Source: Psococerastis gibbosa (lineage: Eukaryota; Arthropoda; Insecta; Psocodea; Psocidae). From it: a stretch of 64,000 nt of DNA. Positions 55,045-64,000 of the stretch are shown here, one piece after another. Under the pieces are notes generated by a model, which was not told where the DNA came from, ran no database searches, and worked only from the letters and a program-made list of their open reading frames with translations. The stretch is taken from positions 8,494,001-8,558,000 of the forward strand of contig OZ020489.1 in assembly GCA_963971405.1 (NCBI GenBank), given 5' to 3'. The first letter of the stretch is position 1; the number at the start of each line of letters is the position of its first letter. The position numbers and the translations under genes were made by a program.

Positions 55045-55167
55045 TGTTCGAGTAAACGAGTACGTTATAATTTGATAGATTTGGATATTATACGGTATTA
55101 GTGACGGCAACGCACTTTATTTAAATTGTAGAGGAACTTTTTTTCCAAATCATGTGTTGTTGTTGTC

Positions 55168-55665
55168 GTCTTTCAGCATTTCTGCTTTAAGCAACCCTGT
55201 TAGCCTGGCGGGGGGAGTGACCAGATGACCAGGACTCGACACACACGTAGACTGACTGATATAGTCTCTGCGCGTTATCATGTCCCACCATGTTCCCCTG
55301 CCAACGCTGTGCACACTACCAAGTTTGCCGCAGTTTGAAACATGTTCTGCTCTAATGGATTCAACATGGTAAGGCCATTGGCATGTGTATGGGATTTCAT
55401 TTATGGCTCTAAGGTCACAATTTCCTATGAAATTGCAAAAAATGGATAGTAGGGTAATCCCCCTCTGGCCGGCCGCCATACCAAGTTGAATCCAGCGGAC
55501 CAGAGCAGGTTCAAAGCTGCAGATAACTTGGTCATGTGCACAGTGCCTGTAGGGAAACATGGTGGGACTTGTCCTGGTCACCTCCGAACTAATCGTGTGA
55601 CTTCACTGTGCTTCCCAAGTGGTTCGGAATCCACTATGATCGGGAGGTCCACTGTCCTATGGGTT
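55168..55665. repeat. Repeat family C, two copies in opposite orientation
   Basis: A plus-strand copy (55,168-55,378) faces a minus-strand copy (55,475-55,665). Both contain the CCAACGCTGTGCACA and ACCATGTTCCCC motifs or their complements. Confidence 0.6.
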
Positions 55666-55802
55666 AGCATAGGACAGTCAAGTCGGTGTCGCTCTACGGG
55701 CCCAAATAAGTCGTTATTAACCCGACGAACACTACTACTACTAATCCCCCTCTACTTTGGAGGACGCATTTTTCCACTACATATATATATATAAAAATTG
55801 AA

Positions 55803-55945
55803 TGTTTTGTTCTATTACTAAGCGAACCTAGCGGTGTTAGGGCTATAAAGCCCTCTCTTACACTCAACTAGGAAGACCAGGGACCGTCTGCTTTACATGC
55901 CAGAATTGCCAGAAAGCATGGCCAGAAAATGTAACAAGTACCCCC
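55803..55945 (-). mobile_element. SINE B, inverted, 3' part
   Basis: GTTCTATTACTAAGCGAACC, CCTCTCTTACACTCAACTAG and CATGGCCAGAAAATGTAAC. The head and B box are missing. Confidence 0.6.
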
Positions 55946-55949
55946 TGAC

Positions 55950-57050
55950 GATTAACCTCCGTCCCTGTAGTTGAAATTCGAAAAGCAGTCATGGGGTTAA
56001 TGTACAATATTACCATAATACCATATACATCGAAAATGTATATATGATGGGGTTTGTAACCAAATTTACCGGAATATGTATGGAATTCGCTAAGTATCGT
56101 AACTCGAACTCAATACAACTTCACCCTCCCCTCCCCATACACCCCTCCCCTCTCCCAGTCCTACGGCGTAGAATTTACAGTTTGACGTACCATGTACTTA
56201 ATACGTCAGCAAACTTGAGTTATTGATTCCTAATGTCAAACGCAGGTGTTTTACAATTTCCCCGACACGAATTTACTTTTTTTTTTATCCTGCAATAATC
56301 TATGATTTTCTATAAAGCTCGTATTAGACCTTAAAGACGTTTTCGCTCATTTTTGCAACGTGTTAGACCGCCATTCAAATGCTTTGCACCCATGCTAGCC
56401 CAATGCGTGGCTGCTGTAGTATGCGTGAAAATTTCGTTGAAAAAATTGAAAGTGCGTTTAAAGAAATAAAATAAATCTAGTGTGAGTTAAGTTAGAAAAC
56501 GGGAAAGGGGCTATAATAGAGTAGAGTCAGGTAGCCTTATAACAAACAGTACGTAGTCTACACGACGGAATACGACAGTTCTTAATAGTCTCTACAGTCA
56601 TAACAAGTGGGACAGGAAAACAAAAACAATACAAGGCTGGAATAAACCCTTAGCGTCAAATTTGCATGAAATAAGCAACAGACAGATTGATAAAGAGTAT
56701 AAAAAAGAATGCAAGTAGTAAGTAAGCAATCAAAAACAAACTATACGGTCAGCAGCGACCCTTTTCTCTTTTTCAGGCAGTCCGCTCATTATTTTGTAGC
56801 TGATTTTGACAAATTTCGCACCACTGTGGGCGGACTCGGGTGATTAAGGTTGACAGCCGGGGCAGCTGCGCTGAACATTTTGAGGGAATTGACCTGGTGA
56901 CCTATACCCCTTGACAAGTATTGGCAATAGATATCCATTTCTAACTCAAGCGCCTTCGAAAACATCAGGGATATATCCAGCGGGCCTATACTATGCCGTT
57001 TAATATTAACTTAATCTGTGGTGCATTTTTTTTTTATATTTCTGTTAAAT
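55950..57050. other. Intergenic, nothing recognised
   Basis: No gene or repeat copy identified by eye in about 1.1 kb. Confidence 0.4.
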
Positions 57051-57059
57051 TATGCAAAT

Positions 57060-57335
57060 GTAATCAACAAGTAATTAACAAGAAAGTATAAAGTAAAATC
57101 GTCAAAATCAGGTAGTTCTGTCATTGTCATTGTGCTAGTGTCCGAGTGACAGTGCAGAAAGCCTTCTCTAAGAGATGGTCTTTAAGCAATTTAGGGAAGT
57201 TGGTAGCATTTCCTGTCGCTCTCAGTTCAATCGGGAGTTTTCTAAGGTAGGCGAAACCTTGTAGTATAGCATCCAGTCGCTCACACTTGGCTGTGCGTGG
57301 TGCTGGCCCTATAAGGTCTCCCCGCATTTTCCCCA
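57060..57335 (-). mobile_element. CR1/Jockey-like LINE 3' end, copy 2
   Basis: The minus strand is open over LQGFAYLRKLPIELRATGNA, TNFPKLLKDHLLEKAFCTVT and RTLAQ, the LPxxIR...FKKxLKxxLLEKAFYTV end of CR1/Jockey-type ORF2. The 3' UTR with GAACTACCTGATTTTGACG is shared with the other copies. Confidence 0.75.
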
Positions 57336-57917
57336 GGTTAGGTACCGTTTTAAACTAAGTAGACCCAGACCAGCCCTATTATAGTTAATTATTATCCGTG
57401 TTTGTAAGAAATGGCATGAAAATAGTCCATGTAAACATTTTTTTAAATCTCCATCGCAATATAACTTAATATAGGTTATTTTGTACGCTTTCTAAAGGAA
57501 TCTACCTAAATCTTTTAACAGTTACTATAAAGACTAGCTGTATGACCCCATAAAAACTAGCTCGTAAACTGTTGCACGTCACTTCCTTCTAAGTACCTTG
57601 GGAAGTACAATACCAGCAAGAACAATATCGTAAAAAAACTAAAAAGGGAATACAAGATGTAAAATGAATAATTGATGAAATAGAGCAAACTTGAGCAAAC
57701 AAGTCAACTTAGACATTTTTGCTTACATATGCGTTTTCATGGATCTTTTAGTGATATGAAATGTGGAACTTTCCAGTGAGGTTTATAGTCTTCCTTATGA
57801 ATTACATTAAAAATACCGGTGAATGAATAAAAAAGCAAACACAGAACTTTATATTTACTGCAAGCATGCTGCAGGTATTTTCTTATATTGCTATGATGTG
57901 TGTTATTGCATGTAAAG

Positions 57918-58089
57918 CAAGGCCGTGCTCAGGTTTTTGATTTCGGGGGGGGGGGGTCCAAATTGTTTTTAACGTAATTTATTAATGAATTCATGGATAA
58001 ATTCATCATATCATACAGGTTTACATAAAAAAAATTATTTCGGGAGGGGGGTCCGGACCCCACGGACCACCCCCCAGGGCACGGCCATG
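57918..58089. mobile_element. hAT-type MITE (172 bp)
   Basis: A perfect 8-bp duplication ATGTAAAG lies at 57,910-57,917 and 58,090-58,097. Ends are CAAGGCCGTGCTCAGG and CAGGGCACGGCCATG. It is the long relative of the 84-bp element at 49,945. Confidence 0.85.
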
Positions 58090-58114
58090 ATGTAAAGTGT
58101 GTGCCAGCATACAG

Positions 58115-58300
58115 TATGTATGTAAGCCAAGTGTGAGCGACTGAGAGCGGCGAGAAACGCTACGAACTTACCTAAATTGCTTTGAGACCATCTCTTAGAG
58201 AAAGCTTTCTACACGGTCACTGAGGTACTAGCACAATGACAATGACAGAACTACCTGATTTTGACGATTTTACTTTATAGTATCTTGTTAATTACTTGTT
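58115..58300 (+). mobile_element. CR1/Jockey-like LINE 3' end, copy 3
   Basis: GAGAGCGGCGAGAAACGCTA, AGAGAAAGCTTTCTACAC and GAACTACCTGATTTTGACG match copies 1 and 2. It is missing about 50 bp of upstream coding sequence found in copy 4. Confidence 0.65.
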
Positions 58301-58409
58301 GATGAACAGAAAAGCAAATACATAACTTTATATTCACTGCAAGTATGCTGCAGGTATTCTTTTGTATTGCTATGATGGGTTTTATATAAAGTTTAAGTAT
58401 ACAGAATGT

Positions 58410-58690
58410 ATGGCCAGCACCACGCACAGCCAAGCGTGAGCGACTGGATCCTACACCCCAAGGCCTCGCCTTCCTTAGAAAACTCCCGAATGAACTGAGA
58501 GTGGCGATAAATGCTCCTAACTTCTCTAAATTGCAAGAGACCATCTCTTAGAGAAAGCTTTCTACACTGTCACTGAGGCACTAGCACAATAACAATTACA
58601 GAACTAGCTGATTTTGACGATTTTACTTTATACTTTCTTGATGATTATTTTTTGTACTTGTTGATTACTTGATTGTATTATGCAGCATAA
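58410..58690 (+). mobile_element. CR1/Jockey-like LINE 3' end, copy 4
   Basis: CCAGCACCACGCACAGCCAA, CTCCCGAATGAACTGAGAG and AGAGAAAGCTTTCTACACTG, then the shared 3' UTR. It lies in the same orientation as copy 3, 110 bp away, so the pair may be a local duplication. Confidence 0.7.
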
Positions 58691-59164
58691 TAATATTACA
58701 ATATATTTATTTATTATAATTGTACTGGAATATTGGTAGAGTAAAACTTTTGCTTTTGTGATGTCTCTCGGATCAAAACATGAAAATACTAACCAAAACT
58801 AACCACAACAATAAATAAATAGATAAAATATTCTAAGATTTGTAAGTGTTTTAGACCATTATTTATAATTATTTGTTATTTAATGTAATATGTAATGTTT
58901 TTGTTTTATAATAGTTATAAGGACCACGACGCAAGTCCCCTTCACAGGGTGCATTCAGTGTGGCCCTTGGATATTTATTAATTGTATTGCGTTTTTTGAT
59001 TAATAAATACTTACTTACTTAAAAAAAAAAAAAAAATGTGTAAACACTACGTAAACCTACCTTCTAATGTTTCTACTGATGATGAATAATTATTATTATT
59101 TAATTTTTATATTTACAAAGGCTTTAACGGCCGGGATTACGTGATGAAGCCTTGCCCAAACAGT

Positions 59165-59270
59165 AGCTGCTGAGACTCCGAGATAAGTCTACGCAGTTCC
59201 ACTGAAGATGTCGACCGCCGATGTTGAAACGTTTGAAAGTACGCTTTCAGATCATCTTGGATTTTATTTT
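59165..59270 (+). repeat. Conserved repeat core, copy 2
   Basis: GTCTACGCAGTTCCACTGAA, GATGTCGACCGCCGATGTTG and AAACGTTTGAAAGTACGC. It is closely related to 61,318-61,515. Confidence 0.6.
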
Positions 59271-59591
59271 TATTCACAATAAAAAAGAAAGTTATCAAAA
59301 TTAATACGTTTCCAATTAAAGTTATTTTTGTCTCATCAGAGAGCGGGACAGCCCCCCCCCCCCCAGACCCGCTTCTAGATAAAAGTTACAGAAAACAACG
59401 GTTATTATCATGAAAATGAACAATATATACAGGTATAATAATTATACTGTATATTTTGTGCATGTATATGCAGCATACATATTGTATATTGATTTATTAT
59501 TGTACTGGAATATTGGTACAAAAAAACTTATAATATTAATATTAAAATATACTGTATGTGTAAATAAATTAAATAAATAAATAAGGGCTTT

Positions 59592-59735
59592 TTTGTTCTA
59601 TTACCATGCCAACCTAGCGGAGTTAGGGCTATAAAGCCTTCTTTTACACTCAACTACGAAGTCCCGGGACCACCTGCTTTACATGCTCTCCGAAGCATGG
59701 CCAGAAAATGGTAATGGGGACTCGAACGATATATT
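59592..59735 (-). mobile_element. SINE B, inverted
   Basis: GTTCTATTACCATGCCAACC, GGAGTTAGGGCTATAAAGCC and GAAGCATGGCCAGAAAATGG, ending in a partial GGGACTCGAACG B box complement. Confidence 0.65.
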
Positions 59736-60582
59736 CTGTACATGTATGTATAGTACACATTGTATATTGATTTTTTATTGTGCTGGAATATTGGTACAGA
59801 AAAACTTTCACTTTTGTGATGTTTTTCGGATAAAAATATGAAAATACTACCCATGTGTAAATACTAAACCTGTAAACCTGTCTTCTAATGTTTATACTCT
59901 TGATAAAGGTTTATAATTAAATTTTTATTCACAGTAAAAGGGAAAGTTATCAAAATAAAATACGTTTCCAATTAAAGTTATTTTTGTCGCATCAGATAGC
60001 GGGGCAGCCCCTCCCTCCCCCCCCCCCCCCCCAAACCCAACAGCTCTCCTGGATACAAAACTACAGAAAACAGCGGTAATTATCGTGATAATGAACAATT
60101 TACCAGATAACAGATCTTTACTACCCACCTTTTTCCCCATTAACTGGCGTTGCGTGTTCCCTCCAATGCGTTCGTATCCTTTGTTTTCAGTCAGACTAAC
60201 TGATAGGGAGCGCTTAGACTTCTATATAGAAGAGATGAGTCATTCTCTTCCCACAAAAAAATATTTGTATTTTTTATTTCTTTGGCCACGTCTCATATGA
60301 CTTCTGTGTAAAGACCTAGCGGGTGACTCCAGGAGTAAAAAAACAAATCTTGGCGCGCCATCTGCCCTATATATTGTAGATCTTTAGGAGCGCACTATTT
60401 TGTAGAATTAGGCAATGAAATTATTGTTTTTGGACGCCATAACTTTGATGATTTTTTTTTTTTGCTTTCCGGATGATAGACACTTTTGATTTCGATATTT
60501 CAACAGAATGACAATGTTGAGGTCCTAAATACAAGAAAGTGTTTTTACGAAATTACTCACTTTTGCATATTCACACACTTCG

Positions 60583-60718
60583 ACTGACTGGTATAGTCTC
60601 AGCGCGTTATCATGTTTCACCATGTTATACTGTCAACGCTGTTAACTCTGCCAAATTTGCCGCAGTTTGACACGCGCTCTGCTCTCGTTGATTTAACTTG
60701 GTAGGGCCGTTGGCAGGC
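60583..60718 (+). repeat. Repeat family C, 3' part
   Basis: GACTGACTGGTATAGTCTCA, GCGTTATCATGTTTCACCAT and CGCTCTGCTCTCGTTG in family order. Confidence 0.6.
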
Positions 60719-60763
60719 ACATTATGGTGACGGCCCATTAATTAGGGGTAGCACCGACCCCAG

Positions 60764-60815
60764 TCTTTATTGAAAATAAATAAATATATGTAGATAAGCG
60801 AGATTAGGTCCTAGG
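60764..60815 (-). mobile_element. LINE 3' end fragment
   Basis: AGTCTTTATTGAAAATAAAT and TGTAGATAAGCGAGATTAGG match 15,200-15,245, the 3' end of the CR1/Jockey-like LINE on the minus strand. Confidence 0.5.
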
Positions 60816-61236
60816 GCCCTCTCTCACACTCAGTACTCAACAAAAGCCATTATACTGGAATACACGTATATATCCCTGGAAACCTAGTTATTGATTACAT
60901 CCTAGTAATTTCTTCGACAATTTATCTTGAAAACCGAAACCGTGGCACGAACAACTACGAGATATATACGTCTTGACGTCACAACGTTGACAAGAAAACG
61001 ACAGAATAGGAGAAAGAGGCAACAAAAGGGGCGGCAAATTGGAGTAAAACGGGAAGGAGGGGGTGGGGGCAAAATTGGAAAGCTCAAGATTGGTATTTGA
61101 TGGCACCTGCAGTACGTGATTATTATACCATTCTTTATATTTTTATGTCACTGCATTATCCCAGTAAATGCAGTTTAGCGTTTTTTCAGATTTTCATTTC
61201 ATAATGGTATTCTGCTCAGTTACGTATTAGGCTTTC

Positions 61237-61515
61237 AGGTCAGGAACAGTCTAGTTGGTACAGAACTAGACTATGAAACGGGAGGTCCCCGTTCGGGACT
61301 CCCAGAAGAATCCGGGCTGATGGGCCGTGCACTTACAAACGTTTCGGCAACATCTGCGGTCGACATCTTCAGTGGCGCTGCGTAGACTTCGAAGGTTGTA
61401 CCTCGGTGGCTCCGTAGCGAGTGACCACCGGTCAATGAAGATGTCGACCGCAGATGTTGACGAAACGTGCACTTTCATATCGACCACGGCGAATCAACCC
61501 GGATTTTACTGGTTC
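61237..61515 (+). mobile_element. tRNA-like head with inverted pair of repeat core
   Basis: The head has TCTAGTTGGTACAGA (A box) and CCGTTCGGGACTCC (B-box-like). It is followed by the core twice in opposite orientation (61,318-61,380 and 61,432-61,500): CATCTGCGGTCGACATCTTC and GAAGATGTCGACCGCAGATG are exact complements. This looks like a SINE whose core was duplicated in inverted form. Confidence 0.55.
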
Positions 61516-61595
61516 CCCATTCGACTCCGGCGGTGAAAGCCTTTGCAGTTACACTGTATTTGTATGGTTCTAAGCCACAAGGGCCAAGGCGAGTC

Positions 61596-61785
61596 CAAGG
61601 GCGGATCCATCAAAAAATTTAGGGGGGTCACAAGTTTTTTGTAAGTTTAAAAGGTAATTTTTTTGTTGAAAAGTTGAGTTTTTTTTTTACAAGGTTTTAC
61701 TACGTTTTCTTATGAATTTACTCATTTAGGGGGGGGGGGGTCATGACCCCCCCGACACCCCCCCCCCCCCGTGGATCCGCCATTG
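61596..61785. mobile_element. hAT-type MITE (190 bp)
   Basis: A perfect 8-bp duplication GGCGAGTC lies at 61,588-61,595 and 61,786-61,793. Ends are CAAGGGCGGATCCA and TGGATCCGCCATTG. G and C runs surround TCATGACCC. It inserted at the edge of a repeat D copy. Confidence 0.85.
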
Positions 61786-61786
61786 G

Positions 61787-61960
61787 GCGAGTCGTATCTG
61801 TGCTTGGTTAAGTCATGCTTTCGCCTGCTTCACTGCTTCAATGATAAGCTTGTCTGAGCTTGTCCATTATCGCTTGTAGCCGGTGCAGGTTAACATCAAG
61901 GAACAGTACCAATGGTAAAAATTCATACGGAAACATTACAAATAATGACATTATTATTAA
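61787..61960 (-). repeat. Repeat family D, inverted copy
   Basis: GAGTCGTATCTGTGCTTGG, CATTATCGCTTGTAGCCGG and CATACGGAAACA are complements of the family sequence at 2,088-2,310. Confidence 0.6.
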
Positions 61961-61964
61961 TATA

Positions 61965-62625
61965 ATCCCCAAGTTATACTAAAAACGCGATATGAATTAA
62001 ATAACAAACCTTTCCAATTGCATTATAATACATTAATTTTTTTAAAAGACTGGTTTTGCGTAAGTAAGGGGGTCTGGGGGGGGGGCTTACCCACTAAAAA
62101 ATCACTAGAACGAAAATTTTACTATTTTAATGTATTATGTTGGCAATTTCGGAGTTCGGACTGTTCTTTTCTCAAAGTTTATTTTTGAATCAGCACTGCA
62201 ATCATGGCTATTAATATTTTAACGTATTTGGGATTCTATATCCTCACCCACGTCCCCCCCCCCTCCGGATTAAGACCCCCAGGTGTTTTGGCAATTTACG
62301 CCAATGTAATTTTATGGAACAAATACTACCGGAGTTAATTAAATTTAGAATTCCCCGTTTCCCGTCAAAAACCAATATCCAAAACATTGAATATAGGGAA
62401 ATTCTGGATATTTGAAGAGGAAAACATATGCGGCAAAGCTATTCCCCTATATACAAGTAGCCGGATGTTGTAATCGAAAACCATAAAACCCTAGCATACT
62501 TCCGAATCCATTTTTCGCCACGGCTGGCTTGCTTCCATGATCAAGTTATCCGTTTTAGTTCAGTGATTTTAGAACGTAAGGGGAGGGGAGTTCTCACAAT
62601 AAAATGGGTTTTGATGCCAATTTCT
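61965..62625. other. Intergenic, nothing recognised
   Basis: No gene is seen. G and C runs lie near 62,073 and 62,261. Confidence 0.4.
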
Positions 62626-62627
62626 AT

Positions 62628-62705
62628 GTTTTTGCTTTCCTATTTATCCGTTCTATAAGGAAAGCTTTGTGATGGTCGAAATTTTTGATTTTAAGATATC
62701 AGCAA
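62628..62705 (+). repeat. Repeat family G, 5' end fragment
   Basis: TTGCTTTCCTATTTATCCG and GCTTTGTGATGGTCGAAATT mark the start of the family. It is cut off by the LINE 3' end that follows. Confidence 0.55.
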
Positions 62706-63300
62706 AAACGCAACCCTAAAACAAGAAGAAGAAAATCACGGAGGGCACAATCTTCCGGATACAGCCCTTGATGAGCTTCGGCCTGCTCTACAACACTCCT
62801 CCAGTCATCTCGGTTTTGAACAACGCTACGGACTCACAACTCGCGAAAGTCAGTTTCCAACTCACCCTTCCAGCCGTTCCGAGGACGTCCCGCCAGCCGC
62901 CTTCCTGTCATGCTTCCATTGTACATCTTATCCAGCATGCGGTCGCCTGACATTTTTGCTACGTGTCCCAACCATCTTAGGCTTTGCGCTTTTATAAACC
63001 AGACTATGTCATCTCCGTTGAATATTGCGTCTATTTCGGCAATGTTTCTTACACGCCACTCTCCGTCTTTCCTTAGGGGTCCATAGATTCTCCTTATTAT
63101 CTTTCTCTCCAATACTCGCAGTTGGTTTGCGTTATTGACAGTAGGAATCCAGGTTTCCGAGCTGTATGTTGCAATAGGTCTGATAAGGGTTGTATATATC
63201 CTTAACTTAGCACCTCAGGATTTGCCAAGTCTTGACTTGAGTAATCGCAGGTTCGCGAAGAATGCTCTGGTTACCTCTGGATTCCACATATCACTTGAAA
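62706..63300 (-). mobile_element. RTE-like LINE, RT C-terminal third
   Basis: The minus strand reads LRIYTTLIRPIATYSSETW, NQLRVLERKIIRRIYGPLRK, DGEWRVRNIAEIDAIFNGDD, IKAQSLRWLGHVAKMSGDR, GRRLAGRPRNGWKGELETDF and, past a stop, QNRDDWRSVVEQAEAHQGL. The order and motifs (YxSETW, LERKIxRxIYGP, GEWRxRxN, RWxGHVA, GRPRxxW, DRxxWR) are those of RTE-like LINEs in arthropods. It is open for over 90 codons, so comparatively recent. The RT active site lies further 5' and is absent. Confidence 0.85.
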
Positions 63301-63344
63301 ACTACCCTGATGGTATTTTTCCCACAAACGCTTGAAAATTTTCG

Positions 63345-63420
63345 ATAGGGAATACTGGACGGTCCTATAAACTAGCAATGAATGGCAGCGCCATTCAATA
63401 TTCCTTACCAAGACTTTTCT
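63345..63420 (+). repeat. Short repeat piece related to 45,590-45,660
   Basis: ATGGCAGCGCCATTCAATAT and GACTTTTCTAGCA resemble the intron 1 piece. The class is unknown. Confidence 0.3.
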
Positions 63421-63859
63421 AGCAAAAATGCAACAGAAAACTCGCTTTTGGTTTTTACCGTAGAAGCAAGACAACTCACCCAATTAAGGGAGCAATTTTC
63501 CCATTAAACAAAAAAGGATAAGAGGTTAAAAATTAATTGGAAATCCGAGCCAATTCCCTGATAGATTCAATATTCTTTACAAGAGTATCGTTCAGTTTAC
63601 CTTCGATATCACAATTTTCCAATCTGAAAAGTGGATGGGTAAAATTTATATTTTATGGAGTTAACTGAAGACGTTTATTTACCAAGTGAGTAGTTCTATA
63701 CCTTTTATGAAGATAGTTTTGATATGTATAATACCGGAAATATTTCTGACAAATTTTCGTGCACACTTCAGAGGGGCAATTTAAAGATTTGAGACTTTGT
63801 ATAAAGTATAAAAATATAGGTACTGAAGGGCTTGTTATGAATCTAGGCTTACTTGTAGT

Positions 63860-64000
63860 ACTGGTCTTTTATCCAATGCCAACGACCCCATGGAGTTCAG
63901 ATACGAGCCACTAAAGTGGCTCGTAGGTCCCTTGCCCATATGGATTTTTGGCCATTGACAAACTGGTATAAGTCCTCGACGTCAACCTACACCGGCTACA
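63860..64000 (+). repeat. Repeat family D, runs off the window
   Basis: CCAATGCCAACGACCCCATG and TCAACCTACACCGGCTACA match the family. An insert with a GATACGAGCCACT/AGTGGCTCGTA hairpin interrupts it near 63,900. Confidence 0.6.

Larger units (their letters stand above)
58700..60100 (+). repeat. Diverged segmental duplication, interrupted
   Basis: GTACTGGAATATTGGTA, TTTTGTGATGT, CTTCTAATGTTT and ACGTTTCCAATTAAAGTTAT occur in order twice, in 58,720-59,430 and 59,745-60,100. Both copies end in a C run with GGGCAGCCCC or GGACAGCCCC. A SINE B and a repeat core interrupt the segment. Confidence 0.6.

Noticed and set aside
1-64000. LTR retroelements, Polintons, viral or toxin genes
   Set aside because: No paired LTRs, capsid, integrase, envelope or toxin motifs were recognised on either strand. 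All RT traces fit LINE families.

Overview
The window looks like AT-rich, intron-rich nuclear DNA of an invertebrate animal, most likely an arthropod. No operons, ribosome binding sites, rRNA or CRISPR arrays are visible. The organism call rests only on general features (tRNA-derived SINEs, abundant hAT and PIF/Harbinger-type MITEs, RTE-, R1- and CR1/Jockey-like LINE remnants, interrupted coding sequence), so the genus stays open.

One host gene can be assembled on the minus strand between 46,937 and 33,006. Five exons chain in one frame across consensus-like splice sites: a CpG-rich start exon (46,741-46,937), exon 2 (44,365-44,576), exon 3 (41,848-42,057), a 33-nt microexon (36,246-36,278) and exon 5 (33,006-33,303). 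They encode about 316 residues of a Ser/Pro/Arg-rich protein that I do not recognise. The gene continues past 33,006. A CRE octamer lies 24 bp upstream of the start codon, and a 32-bp-arm hairpin and a hAT MITE lie within about 300 bp.

The rest is nested transposon debris. At 0-19 kb there are LINE C-termini, foldback MITEs of a PIF-like family and hAT MITEs, several cleanly inserted into one another. At 19-33 kb there are SINEs, an unclassified 800-bp repeat family, a recent 145-bp-arm inverted repeat and a three-unit array carrying CTCF-like cores. The gene region, 33-47 kb, is poorer in repeats. At 47-64 kb there are more hAT MITEs, one CR1/Jockey-like LINE family in four copies, several dispersed repeat families and a fairly well preserved RTE-like LINE 3' end on the minus strand (62,706-63,300).

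Thirteen hAT-type elements carry recognisable 8-bp target duplications and none encodes a transposase here, so all are non-autonomous. Many end in G/C homopolymers of 9-19 nt. The PIF-like family has terminal repeats built from stacked copies of one module. No LTR retroelement, Polinton or toxin gene was recognised.
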